Positions 36,232 to 48,458 of a stretch of 64,000 nucleotides of DNA are shown one piece after another. Origin of the DNA: Bimuria novae-zelandiae CBS 107.79 (Eukaryota > Ascomycota > Dothideomycetes > Pleosporales > Didymosphaeriaceae); assembly GCA_010015655.1 (NCBI GenBank), contig ML976657.1:918264-982263 (forward strand). Direction: 5' to 3'. The position numbers and the translations under genes are program-made. The stretch's first letter is position 1, and every line of letters begins with the position of its first letter. Under the pieces are notes generated by a model, which saw only the letters and a list, made by a program, of their open reading frames with translations, was not told the origin of the DNA and did no database searches.

Positions 36232-36238
36232 TTTTTTT
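36232..36238 (+). terminator. Pol III terminator of tRNA-Ser
   Basis: Seven consecutive T residues begin 7 nt after the tRNA 3' end, the standard RNA polymerase III stop signal. Confidence 0.85.
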
Positions 36239-36530
36239 CTTTGTTATTTGCACGCAGGAGTGGGATCTATTCTGTGCGCTGTGTAATTCTGTGCCTGTGC
36301 TGGGAGGGGTATATACTTCCCCCGGTGCGTAAGTTCACGGCACGTCACATCACGTAACACTAACATCTGCACGCGGACATTGACCTTTTTGCACTATGTT
36401 GCTAGGTAGACGGACATAGTAGACTGAATGAGCATCATCCAGGATAGTTTATTTTTATATAGCCGAGAGCATGCCGATACCTGCTCACGCTCTATCAGTG
36501 CTTCAAGTTCTGAAGAATGACTCCGTCACT

Positions 36531-39500
36531 CTACCTCTTCTTACTCCCCCTCCCACCCCTCGCACTCTTCTTCTTGCCCTTCGGATTGGCACTCAACCCG
36601 CCACCGTCTCTCCCTCCAGCCATCATGACCCTGACCTTCGCCACACACACAGCGCTCACCACTTCTGTCTCTTTCCATCCGCGTATCAACTCCATCTCTC
36701 TCGGCCAGATGCGCTCCACATCATTGCTATGCTTGTCCGTCGCCCTCGCGTCCTTGCCCGCGTTGTCCCACTTCGAGAGAATATCCTTGACAGCTTTCCC
36801 GCGCTTCAGCGAGCCAGGCTGCATCTTCGCTTTGTACTTGTAGGTTGCGAGGGCGGACCAGGGCGCGCAGACGGGGATAGCGGAGAGGATCTCGTCGTCG
36901 GGGAGGGGCCGGCCGACGAAGGCGTCGAGGTTGTTGAGGTTCGCTACGAGGGCTTCGTCGTCGGCCGCGTCGTCTTCGGCCGCGGCTTTGCGCGCTTCTT
37001 CGGCGGCTTTACCAGTGGCCTGCGCGCGGAGGTGCTGTTCTCGGCGACGCTGCTTGTTTGCTGCTGCTTCTTCTTCCTTCGAGTGCTCTTGTTGTGCGAC
37101 GGATTCTGTAGCGTTGGGCCCGGACTGCACGCCGAGGAGGCGGAGGGCGAGCTGGCGGTCTTCTTCGTCTTGGTCGGCGTATTTGGCGGCGAGCTTCTTC
37201 GCTTTGGCACGTTTGCCGCGGGGAAGAGGACCCTTCGAGGCCTTGGATGCTTGACTCGTGACGGTCGCGGGAGGTTTGGGTGCAGATGGTGTTTCGTTCT
37301 CGGCCCCGGAGGCGCCATCACTTTCTGCTTCGGCATTTGCCGCTGAAATGTCGTCGAGCGGCTGTCCCTTCCGTAAGAGCCTCCGCTCCCGGGCTGATAG
37401 ATGGCGATGGCCTGATTTCGAAGTCTTTTCTGAATCGGCGACAGATCCAGTGTCTTCTTCCACGTATCCTTTCGCTGGAGTGGACTTATGTGCTTGAGTG
37501 GCAGGCTTCTCGGGTTTTTCGTCCCCGTCCTCTTCATCGTCCGAAGGTGTCGTCCGGTTTGCTTTTTGTAGAGGATTGGCGCGCGTTGTAGTCTCCGATT
37601 CTGCGTCGCTGTCGTCCGACTCCTCAAGCTTGGTATCGGGAAAATCGTCATCTTCCGAGTCCGATGCAGGCTTCGCGTCAGGAAAGTCTTCGTCGCTGTC
37701 GCTGTCGTCGGCTTTGTCGTCCGCTGTCAAAGCGTCCTCCTTGGACTCGCTTGGCATCTCAGCAGCATGTATAGGGTCATTGACGCGATGCTTTCTGTGC
37801 CGAGCCTTGCTCTCTTCGCTAATCTCAAACATGACGGCTAAGCCAACGACCAGCTGAGCTGGAGACAGAAATTCTTTCCTACCTGTGATATTGAACAAGC
37901 CCGGCGCAAGAAATTCTCCTCCATATCCGAACTTGCTGACCTGATCAGCCTTCACCCACCACGCAGACATCACAGCCTTCGAATCCCATGCTTCTGAAGT
38001 GCACACTGAGAGATGCCCGGCTTGTGAGAGGGTGGAAGGAGGTATTGGGGAATCTGGAGTATGGGGGTTGTTTTTGATGACCATGGGCACTGCGCCCTTC
38101 AGGTCAGCGTGGACGTAGACGTCGCCCTTGCGTAGATATTTGCGGTAGATAATTTCGTTCTGTGGACCGTCTTTGCCGCCAAGAACCAGATAGCCGTCGG
38201 ATGAGATGAAGTAGATAAACTTTTCGAACCACTGCTGTCTGCGCACAGGCCGTAAAACCTCTTTTTCTTGCTTGAGACCTTTCTTCAAGTCTTCGGTAAC
38301 CTTTCGCTCGTGGGCTTTCATCGCCCTCTCAGAGGCTTCGATCGTGCGCGCCTCTTTGCCCTTGGCTGTCTTCTTTTGGTCAAAGTACTCGCTAGAGTTT
38401 TTGTAAGCTGTCAAGCCAAGATCAATATCAATAGACAACTTCGGCTGCGTAGCTACTTGTGGTGCCGGGCTCTTTTTCTTGCTCTGTGACGGCTCGTCTT
38501 CATCGGAAGATTCATTAACGGAACTGGTTTCATAGCCTTCATCTTCGTCCTGCTCTCCTTCGTCCTGATTTGCCTCTTCCAGGAGAAGTGTTACTGTATT
38601 CTCGTGCAGTTTCAGAGGGAGTTTGATGAGTTGCGCTACAGCGTTGCCTTGGTCCTGTTCCCGCTCGATCAAGCGCGCAATTTCGCCCCAGTCCATTCCT
38701 TGTCCAATAAGACCATTGACCGCGGCAATCGCTTCTTCCACACGGTGGATGTTCGCCAAGATCGATTCTGCTTTGCGGAAGTTCAGCTCCTGCGTTTGCT
38801 GTAAACCCCCGATGCGGCTTTCGTGTTCTTTCCGTGCTTGGTCAAGCTTCTTTCTCGCGTGTATCTCGCGCTCGTGCAGCTTCGACTCCAACTTTTGGCC
38901 TTCTATCGAAGAGAAAAATTCGTCGACGCATTTGTTGAACCCATCAAACTCTAAGAAAATCGTCTCCGACTTTCTGAACTGCTGCGGCTCGAATGGGTGG
39001 AAGTCGTCGTAGAGTAGATTAGACTTGTCCGATGTGCTCCCTTCGTCTTTCTCTCCCTTGGGCGCTGCGGGACTAGGCTTTGCTAATATATAGCCCTTGA
39101 TTGGCTCTGTAGAGGTGATGTCTTCGGAAATGTTGCGGGCCTGCTGCAGGACACCTAGGAGCTTCTCCAATAGCCCGTCATCTGCCAATACTTCTTCGGG
39201 CTTTAGTGTGGAATCAAAGTCTGCTATATGCAAGGCATGGTCCACAAGCAACGGTGAGCACTCTGTTATCGAAACGGCAAGCGCTTTGCGAAGCGCATCT
39301 TTCTGCTTTTTCGAATTTTTGCGTGGTACTGCCACCTGCTCTTTCTGGCGCTCCACAGCCTTTTGTAGGCCATCCCGCACCCTTTCTTTTGTAAGCTCGG
39401 GGATGCCTTCGTAATTCTGACGCAGCGACAGGTTGTATTGCAGACCGACTCTCAGCTGCTCGTGTTCGGCACCCTCTTCAACATTCCGCAGTAAAGCCAA

Positions 39501-39986
39501 CACTTTCAAGTCGCCATCTGTGAGCACAATGTTTCCAGCCGCATAAAACTCAAAGTACAACCGATATAATCCATCCGAGAATTGAAACTCGATTATACGG
39601 TCGGTACCAACTTGGGTTATGGAGGTCACCCTCCGTGTCTTGAGGCACTTTCGCAAGCGAGCGACGAAGGCTGACGGAGCAGATGCGGTGGTGCGCGCGT
39701 AGGATGTGAGGTGGCAGCGGAAGCCGGATTCGATGATCAGTTGCTCGCGGTGATCGGGCTTGTGGAATTTAAAGAGAAAGATGCGCTATCTGGTCAGCGT
39801 GCGACTATGCAGAAAAGACGTAAGCTTGGCTACCGAAGAAAGATCGTAGACATTTGTCACTCGCAGCGGAACCAGCGTCTTCGACAGCTCATGTGCAATG
39901 ACCTAATTATGGATGTCAGTGCAGGGCACGCCGGCTGTTGTTGGACTACGCACCTTGACGTCGAGGGACGAAAAGCGCTGTTTCAT
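36531..39986 (-). CDS. rqc2: Ribosome quality control complex subunit 2 (Rqc2/Tae2/NEMF)
   Basis: Three exons (39986-39954, 39902-39834, 39785-36531) give 1118 aa; introns are 51 and 48 nt, both phase 0. It starts MKQRFSSLDVKVIAHELSK. Residues 1 to about 180 are the NFACT-N domain with Asp9 and the TDR motif (Asp96-Arg97) equivalent to the residues needed for CAT-tailing. A coiled-coil middle follows, then the NFACT-R domain (SSDGYLVLGGKDGPQNEIIY, GDVYVHADLKGA) around 540-640, an acidic region, and the NFACT-C segment (SAIPVCAPWSALATYKYKAK) before a basic tail. Rqc2 binds stalled 60S subunits, recruits Ltn1 and adds C-terminal Ala/Thr tails. Confidence 0.95.
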
Positions 39987-40475
39987 GGTGGTGTTGTGCG
40001 TGCAAAATGTGTCCCGCGCGTGCTTCAGTGGGTTGGTGGGGGACGGTTGCACCAACCGATGACGATGCTACTGTCGCTTTCTGCGTAGCGTAGGGTTGAA
40101 CTAGCGGCAGCGGCAGTGAACCGAACAAGCAAATGTGACCACAGCCAAACAGGCATTGATATTTTGTTGTGAGCAATTGCATATACAGACGAAATATTAA
40201 GTATCTCTAATATAGTGAGTGATTAATCCCGAGGTATCGCCTTTTGCAGCCTCTACTACAGGCTGCCCTTTAGGCAGGCTACATGCCTAATAGGCAGTCA
40301 GACTGCTCTTGCATCACTACTGATGGAAGCCACTTTTCATGTTTGATTATTGCTTTGGTATGAAACTGATCATGAAAGCCCGCCCTTCCCATGACATGAG
40401 GTTTAGAGCAATGCAAATGCAGCTATGCCCTTTTGCCATTGTAACTCCTACAACGCCATGCTGCTGACCACATCC
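39987..40475. other. Intergenic region between Rqc2 and zeta-COP
   Basis: 489 bp upstream of Rqc2 and downstream of the zeta-COP stop. It contains overlapping short inverted repeats around GGCTGCC and TGCCTAATAGGCA (about 40250-40300) that could fold; no gene is seen. Confidence 0.35.
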
Positions 40476-41265
40476 TCACAAGCCTTGTCTTATTCGGTCC
40501 ATTGCGAATTTCTTTCCAAAATCCCACGCGTTCATCAACCCTTGTTCGGAAAGATCGATGTTCTTGACCGAAGGTACGTCCTGGGCTGGCGGTTTGCTGA
40601 CACGGGAGGCCACGGTGACTGGATCCGTCTCCAGGATAATGCCGTCGTCTACCAGTTCGTCTACAGCGAGGGACTGCGACTGTCAGTTGCATACAATTTC
40701 GACAGCATAGCTACATACCACCAAATCGTAGTTTTCGATCACGGTGCGCTTGTCAACCGAGTTCCTAGCCCCGTTAGCCAAAGCTTCGGCCTTGCAGCAT
40801 CTAACTTACTTGAGCAGAATGTTGAGAGAGTCCCGCAAAGCCAGGACAACACTATGCATAAGTTAGCATGTGTCCGATACAGCCAGTTTCCGCCATGGCG
40901 CACCTGTACAAGAGAACCTCGTTTTCGTCTGCGCGGCCGACCACGTAGAGCATCATGTCCGACTCCATCTTGAAGACGACGACCTTTTGGTCGTAGAGAA
41001 TGATGTCCGTCGTCTGCTTCGCCGTCTTCTCTGCGCGCCTGTCAGACCGGCTTCACGTTGGCGTGGCATTCCTTCACGCACCAAGCAGCCCCTTCTCGAA
41101 CGACTTCTGGTCCTTGACCGTCTTGTACGCTATCTGGCCGGGGTAGTCGGTCTGGCCCTGGGGTGGGTGCGGGTTCGAGTAGTATTTGGTGAGGATGCGC
41201 GAGCCATCGTCAATGGCAAGGATGAGGATTGCCGACACGCTGAAGAGGGAGAGTGGCCCCGACAT
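40476..41265 (-). CDS. ret3: Coatomer subunit zeta (zeta-COP)
   Basis: Five exons (41265-41082, 41030-40904, 40851-40810, 40764-40719, 40673-40476) give 198 aa; introns are 45-52 nt with consistent phases. The protein is a longin/adaptin-small-chain fold: MSGPLSLFSVSAILILAIDD at the N-terminus, VKDQKSFEKGLLEKTAKQT, LYVVGRADENEVLLY, DSLNILLKNSVDKRTVIENY and a C-terminal helix with MNAWDFGKKFAMDRIRQGL. Zeta-COP pairs with gamma-COP in the COPI coat for Golgi-to-ER transport. It starts 215 bp from the divergent PPR-like gene. Confidence 0.94.
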
Positions 41266-41480
41266 GTTGCTTGGAGTGTTGGGGATAGGGAGGAGGAGCG
41301 CTTTCGTAGCTGCCTGCCTGTCTTCGCCGCGGGGGTTTTGGCAGGAGCGGACAAGGTGTCGTCTCCTCCGCACTCGCCTAATTCGTTGCCGCTTGCTTGG
41401 CGCGTCTGGAAAAAGTGCAGGAACGGTACAGGCAGCCTGCGACTTCCCTCTTACGGTGTGTGATGTGACGCTCAGCCGGA

Positions 41481-44265
41481 ATGCCCACGCTTCCCAGGAC
41501 CTCGCTGGCCTCTCTCGTCTGCCCCTCGGCACCCTTCCTCGCCCCTCGTCTGCTCCGAACCTATACGCCGCTCGCAGCGCTCCCGTCGCAATGCCTGCTC
41601 CTCCCCACCCCCGGCCGCCGACATAACTCAACTGGCAAGACCTTCCGGAAAACAAAGGTCAATGAGGTATGGCTAGATCATGTGATGTTCACAGCAGCGT
41701 CGGCGAAGCTGACCGACTCAGCGCCAAGTGCAGCAGCGGCAGCTACTCGGCCATGTTGTCGAGGTGCGCCAGCAGCTGCGCCAGGCCTGCGACGACCGCG
41801 ACCTCAAAGCGTTGATGGACCTGTACCCTAGCTTCATCGCGACAGGCCACCTGCAGAGCCGCGATGAGACACGCAAAATTGCCCAGGCACTGCATGTTTG
41901 CGCGCGCACCCAGACCGCCGGCCGCGTCCCGTTTGAAAGCGTGCTGCCTTTCATCCAACAGGTGATCGAAGATATAAAGAAGGGAAGCTTGCCGCCGCAT
42001 CCGATGGCTTTCGTGCATCTTCTAGGCATTTACAGAGACCGCAAGATGTATGATGAGGGTTATGCTCTGTGGCAGTGGCTTTCACAGCAAGACGACAACT
42101 ATCTGTCTCAAGCCGTGTACGGCGCAGCTATTGAACTGCTGGCCTACAGCAGACAGGTCCGCCTGCCCGAGCTGGAGAATCTCTACTTGGACGCTCTCCA
42201 GCGCTTTCCAGGTACTTTCGCCCAGTACCACCTCTCTCCGGACGCCATCGTGCCCGACCGTGGCCAGCCTACTCTCATCGCCAACCTTCCAATCACGCTT
42301 CTTCAAGGCATCACGACTGCCCGAATCTTTCATAACGATTGGAAGAACGCGTATCTCGCCCTCGACACCGCATTGCGCTTGTATCCCGCCCAATTGCCCG
42401 CTCGCTTCTTCGAACTCTTCGTATACAATAGACCTTTGGAGGAAGGTTACACAGCCTTCTTGGTAGCTTGTCGCGCGGGCATCATTATCCCGCCCGGCTA
42501 CCTAAGTGGCTTGATTGCAAAGATCAGGAAAGCTATGGAACATTGTGACTTATTGCGGGACAGGGCCGTCCTTCTCCGCGCAATTGCTAACGCCACGTAC
42601 GCCTATCTGCAGGCGGGTGGCTCCTTGCAACCAATACACGTAGCAGCATTCCTCACCTCCTTCGGTTCTCTTCTTCCTGAACCAGCCTCTGGAGAGAATT
42701 ACGAAGGAGATATGGCGTCGATCCGCAATATTATTGTCACCCGCGCCCACGAAACCCTCTCAACATGGTTTCAGGCCGGCCTGCCCCCTTCTCCAAATGC
42801 TTTCACCGCTCTCATTAACCTCGCGGGGAGGTTGCGTGTCCCCGACCTTCTCCGCGTTTCTCTTCATGACATCGAAACTGCTCAGGTGAACATCGGAGAC
42901 ATCGGCCTCCGAACTGTATTGACCTCGGCAGGCCAGACAGGTGCAAAGGATCTTATTGAAGAAACCTGGGCAAGTATTGTGCACAAAGCAGATTCGATGG
43001 GCAGGCAAATCGATTGGAGGGACTGGATCTGTCTGTCGAAGGCGTGCAGAAGAGCACAACATCTCGACTATTTCAACGCCCAGCTTTCGGAGCAGGAACA
43101 CGCTATTCCAACACCGTATAAGGATATGATTGTCGAAACACTAGACAACGAGCTGCCGCATACAGAGACAACAATGCAAAGCCTTAACCCAGACGCCTTC
43201 GAGACTCAATTTGCTGAGCTCAACCAGCAAATCAAGAATATCACAGCCGTAGTCATGTCTGGACAACGCTTGAACATCCAGCAGAACCCGTTCTACATGT
43301 CGCTCGACCCAGAAAAATTGCCCCTGGCTAACATCCTGGTTCTAAGGGATGTGTACAACGAGTATACGGTGGATCCACATCAACCGCCTGCGGAAGACGC
43401 GACACCATTTCGTAGCAGTACAGGCATCCCTTTGGACGAGTTGCGCTTTGCCAACTGGGTTTCAGTCGTAGAAATGATGGATCAAGCCGACAAACTCGAC
43501 AAAGAGAGGCGAGAAGCAATAAGACGCACAGGCTCCGATGTGACGCAAGCCACAACGAAGAACCCGCTGAGAAACACCCATAATTCTATTATCAGCCTTG
43601 ATCGCCTCCGAAAGCGCATCAAATCACTACGCGAAGTTCCGGTAGGCCAGCCTACTCTTTCGCGAAGACCACTCGCTCAGCTTAGTTATAACAGGCCCCT
43701 TCCACTTATTGAAGGATTGTCGGAGCCGCCAACCCCCGATTCCATGGCCGAGACAAGGCCTTTCCGAATTATGTTCCATAAGGCCGGAAAGAAAGATATG
43801 GTGTGGAGGCCCAGCGTCTCGAAGACGGAAAATTCTCCTTGGTCCCGTCCCCAGTATGATGGAAACAATCTTCAACTTTCGTACCACATGGTGCGTTCTG
43901 ACAGAGATATGTCGGCGCCAGCTCCCGAACCAGAATCGGATCCTCAATCAGCGTCTACTTCGAACAAGCTATCACGCAGGCCGCTCCTCACACAACCCCC
44001 CAAAATCAAGTACTTCGTCAGCCTCAAGTCCCACCACGACGCTCCGGAACCTAGCTCTAAACTCTCGTTCAGACCGCTGGGAAAGCGGATGTCGCCTAAG
44101 CACCATCTGCTCAGAGGGTTAGCTAAAGAGGAGGGCGAAGAAACAGCGGGGGATAAGGAGGCTGGCGACGATCGCACGGAGGCTCTGATGGAGGTCGAGG
44201 CTGGCGAGGGTCACACTGAGGCTCGGACGGAAGCTGAGGCAAGCAATGTCAATAATACCTCATAG
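41481..44265 (+). CDS. Mitochondrial PPR-like protein
   Basis: Two exons (41481-41666 and 41722-44265; 55-nt intron, phase 0) give 909 aa. The first 50 residues are rich in Arg, Ser and Leu without acids and end near RRHNST, a typical mitochondrial presequence and cleavage context. Residues about 65-480 are helical with loose pentatricopeptide-style pairs (HPMAFVHLLGIYRDRKMYDE, SPNAFTALINLAGRLR, GLRTVLTSAGQTGAKDLI). The last 250 residues are basic/acidic and disordered. Fungal proteins of this kind stabilise or activate translation of mitochondrial mRNAs. The precise target is unknown. Only the mitochondrial address and helical-repeat nature are supported. Confidence 0.75.
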
Positions 44266-45573
44266 ATACCCTGCCCTAGCATTTTGTAATCTCTTCGTAT
44301 CCCTTGTACAATATGTAAATGTAGAGTTTAGAAGAACATGGGTGGTGTTTGTCCGAGAGGCGAAGTTAGCCATGGACACGACATACTCCTGAATTTCCAT
44401 CTAGGCGTAGGAACGCAGGGAGTGAACTTTGTTGGGTATACGTGATAACCAAAAGCAAAGGCTACTAAAAGGATCAGTGGTTACTTCGATAACTACTCAA
44501 TCGCGAGCGTGCTGGTTGGCAAAGTAGGTGGTTCTGGATGTGTATATTGAAGTACCTTCACTGTGTTCTTGACAGTCACTACTCCTTAGGGATAATCCGT
44601 CACTCTCGTGCTTGTCAGAACATCGTGTTCATCAGAGTGATCCGTAAATAATTAATTGCTGTGATTATCGTCGCGTCTCTTAGCTGCGGTGTGTCGCATG
44701 ATCTGCTGAAGGTCATTGAAGACAGTAAAGCAACCACAATCAAAACCCCAATAGCCGATTAATTTGGACAAAAGCTGGTTCCGTCCTGAGTGGAGTTTAC
44801 TATTCGTTAGGGATTTACACCCGAGTTTTGTTCAGAAGATCGCCGCAAATTCTACGGAATCGATGTGAAAAACATGCTGATGCTGAGTACCAGGGTATAG
44901 CGTGTTGGCAGGAGATCAGACGAAGTAAAGGGAGTATCGCTGAAGCATATACATGACTGACGTGTGCCCAATAGGAACTTCTCCGTGCCTAGTCTTTCCC
45001 CCACTGCTAACTAGCCGGGGAGAAAGAAGAATCCACACAGGCGGTTCCATTAGTGAAGTCAGAATGTTGAGGTCCGATCCTCTGGATCGCGGGGGCGACC
45101 CCGCTTCCCTCTCCACGGCACGCGCGAGATCGTCGTGTCACTCAATAACATGTTCCACCATGGCACACTATACTCGGAGAGGGATACCGATGCCATCTCC
45201 TCGCAAGATCTCTGGCATGTGTAGCAATTCTGTTGAGGAGAAAAAATTGAATGTCCTCGGCTCTTTTGGTCGTGGGCGGGGTTTACCGGGATGGTGTTGG
45301 GGAGGGGAAGAGAGATTGTGCGTAGGTGGCACAGCCAGATGTTCTCCAGTGATCTGACCTTGGCAGTGTCCGTTCAAAATGAATGGATGGTTGGTAGTAT
45401 GACAGGCCATATGCTTCCCCGGTCATATCAGTAATGATTAACAGCCGAGGCGTGATGAGTCCTGATTTTGGAAGACGTAGATGAGTAATAAACCCAACCC
45501 ATAGTGTTGACTTTGGACGAATTTAATTCTCATAATTTTGTATTACTTGGCCCTAACAGCGAGATTTTGTAAC
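44266..45573. other. 1.3 kb interval without a supported gene
   Basis: It lies between the PPR-like gene and the inverted-repeat element. Frames at 44916-45410 on both strands overlap each other and show no domain features. Nothing is supported. Confidence 0.4.
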
Positions 45574-45578
45574 AAAAT

Positions 45579-45597
45579 GGCCGTGCGTAGCACGGCC
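45579..45597 (+). repeat. Left terminal hairpin
   Basis: GGCCGTGCGTAGCACGGCC: perfect 8-bp arms with a 3-nt GTA loop. It is mirrored by 48436-48454. Confidence 0.85.
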
Positions 45598-48015
45598 CCC
45601 TCGGCTCAACGATAATGCTCAGCTTAACGATATTAATAAATTTCTTATACGAATTACTATAGTAATTGCATTTTAATAGTTATATATGTATAATTAAGGT
45701 GCCTTTATAGCCCCTAGTTATATTATAAGGCTGTAATTAAGTTATTACTAGCAACGTTATTACTACTATAATATATAAAGAAGCTACCTAAAACACTATT
45801 AAATTTATAAATAATAGTTATTAACTAAGTCTTTTAAATTTTAACTTCACTATTAAGTATAAAAATAATCGAGTCTTGCGCTTTTTATTTAAATACTATA
45901 GACTTTACTAAAAGCTTTATATATAGGTTAAAGGGACCCTAAGCTTATAGAGTAACTTTAGTAAAGCTTAACGTCTTTATTATATAATCTCTTATAAAGC
46001 TAGCCTAACGTAGAGTATCCTTTATAATTAACTTAGCGTTGTTAATAGCATACCTGCGTTAGCTAGGTATACTAGCTATAGCGCAGACGCCGCTAGAGCT
46101 CCTTTTAACGTACTTTTTACTATAGTTGCGTATAGTTAGGCGGAGCTTCTTCTAGCAATTAAGCAGTGTAGTAATCTTACGCTCCCTGCGGCGGACGACT
46201 GCGCCTTGGCGGCAGCTAGGTCGTTAACTTTACGCTCCTCTACTATACGGCGCGCATTCTGCGCGTATATTAGGCCTCCGCTGGTGTTAATTAGGCGCCT
46301 TGTACGCCTACGGCGCTTAGCTTTAGCTTATTTAGCTACCTTTATACGCTAGAGTTAACGCTTAAAAGCCTTAAATATAAGAGCTATAGCTACGCTACCC
46401 TTAAAAGTACATAAAACGTTCGCGCTAAGAGCCTTTAAGAGGTGCCTTTTAACTATACTTTTAATGCTATTAAGCTATAATTATAGCTATTATAAAGTTT
46501 TTAGCGTAAACTAGCCTATATCCTTAAATTATGGTAAATAGATATTTTTATTTAATATATATTAGGCAGTATAGAGTCCCTAATAGAGCACTTAAGAGGC
46601 TTATAATATAATAAAGAACTTAGCTAGGGTAGTTAATAGCTCTTTAGCTTTATTATTAAAAGTAAAATAAAAGGGAGTTTAAGGGAGCTCTACGAGCTCT
46701 ACTACTTTATTAAAAGACTATATAATAGACATTAAGGGAGGGGATATAACGCTACCCTTTTTATTTATTTTATTAATACTTTTTAAGTCTTTAAAGGCTT
46801 TTAGAAGTGCTAGAACTTACCTAAAATTTTATAAATAAAGCCTTATACGCCTCTAGCTACTTTTAATAGTATTTCTTTTAAAAGCTTTTTACCTAATTTA
46901 GCTTAAAACTACTAAAAATTTAGTTTTATTAATATTAATAAAGCTATTACGCGTAGCTTAGTTAAGAGTCCTACTATAATAGTACTTAAGTAGCTAAAAT
47001 AGCCTATATCTAGAGGCTAAAGGAGGTAAGTAGTATATAAAAGAAGAGTAATAACGCATATTTTATGCTCCTTATAATATAGTAGAAACTTACGTGTATA
47101 GTAAAATCTATAGCTATTAAGTAGTAAGAGGCGCTAGCTACCCTTTAAATTACTTTTTATTAACTTATTAAAATGCTAAATTTAATTTAATTTTATATAA
47201 TTATTACTCTAGCCTAAGTTTATTTTATTAATAAGGTAATTATTTAGTAAGTTAATAGCCTAATACTTAAAAATTAAAGCTACCTTAATAATAATTATTA
47301 GCTTAATTATATTACTTAAAGTGTTAATATACTTCGCGAAACTCATAAGCTCTTTATTATTTAAGTATAAAATAAAAACTTAATAAGTGTTATTAGTATA
47401 AACGTACGCGTTTTTAGTAACTCTAATACGTACGCTATATTTATCTATATTATAATAATTTTTAAAGATAATTTTATAATAGCTAATAAGCTTCTAGAGA
47501 CTGTTATACTATTATTAAAAGCTATTAGGAGACTAGGTAAGTTTTTACTAAGTCTTTAAAAGTTTAAATCTTACTTTCTTATACTCCTTATTATAATCGA
47601 GCTAGCGAGACGCCTAGAGGTGGCCTGCTTTTAGAAGCAGACTATTACTTATATAAGCATTCTTAAGTAAGGCGTTAGACTGTGCCTTTACTATAGGGTT
47701 TATTATCTTATAACCTATATTATTAATAGCTTTAAGAAAATAATAAAAAGATAGCTCTTGCTCCTTAAAGAGCTTCCTATTTATAGAGTAACACGTTAAA
47801 TAATTATTACTACCTTTATATACATAAAACAGATTTTAGTAACTAATATAATTCGCATTTGCGTATGCCTTAGCATTTAGCTCGGGATATTTTTATAGCT
47901 CTTCTACTACTTTTTTAATAATATTATATTCCTTGTAACAGGAACAATCGCTCGTCGACACGAGAACCCTTGGCCAGTCAAGACAGGATTCGAGATCATC
48001 CGAAAACCGACACTC

Positions 48016-48103
48016 ATCCGTATCGGACCAATTTCGGATCTATCAGACCGATGGGGAACTACGGATCCGATTCGGACCTATTTCGGATCCATCAGACCGA
48101 CGG
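48016..48103 (+). repeat. Two-copy tandem repeat, 49-bp period
   Basis: Copies at 48016-48054 and 48065-48103 share ATTTCGGATC and ATCAGACCGA and match at about 34 of 39 positions. They lie in the non-degraded right part of the inverted-repeat element, the kind of subterminal repeat that transposases can bind. Confidence 0.6.
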
Positions 48104-48435
48104 TCAACCTATGGCAGATATGTGCTAGCTAGCCATCTGGGAAGAGGTGTATTTAGAGGAGCTTGGGGCCTTTGTAGTTCAGTACCTTTTCCGTATCCTT
48201 TCGTACCAGGCCTATAGGCACTTAATTCATTCGAGGCTACATTCTTATACACGCACTCCCACATGCCTCTGCTAGGAGATACGCCAACATCGATCCTTTG
48301 AGTGACCTGCACCGATACATTCCTGCAAGTAAGTTTTAGCACTCTTTATACTTTTAGGCATTTGATTTAGGCGAAAAAGGACTATTTTTAATGTTATTTA
48401 GTGGGTTGCGCGCAAAAATATCGTTGAGCTGATAG

Positions 48436-48454
48436 GGCCGTGCTTCGCACGGCC
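48436..48454 (-). repeat. Right terminal hairpin
   Basis: GGCCGTGCTTCGCACGGCC: perfect 8-bp arms with a 3-nt TTC loop; the reverse complement matches the left hairpin except in the loop. Confidence 0.85.
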
Positions 48455-48458
48455 TTTT

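Larger units (their letters stand above)
45574..48458. mobile_element. Inverted-repeat element with hairpin-containing ends and RIP-degraded core
   Basis: The sequences 45574-45616 and 48417-48458 are imperfect inverted repeats (about 38 of 42 positions). Each contains a hairpin with 8-bp arms GGCCGTGC/GCACGGCC and a 3-nt loop, followed inward by GCTCAACGATA. Between them, 45630-47940 is AT-rich and CpA-depleted with no usable frame, while 47940-48416 has normal composition. No clear target duplication is visible at the outer ends. An 8-bp direct repeat TTGTAACA at 45567-45574 and 47933-47940 offers an alternative boundary for the degraded core. The superfamily is not identified. Confidence 0.6.

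Noticed and set aside
36471..37346. 291-codon plus-strand frame
   Set aside because: Antisense to the Rqc2 C-terminal region; biased composition comes from the acidic/basic codons of that gene.
45579..48454. Helitron 3' hairpin
   Set aside because: Helitrons have a single 3' hairpin followed by CTRR and no inverted repeats. Here hairpins occur at both ends in inverted orientation and no CTRR follows.
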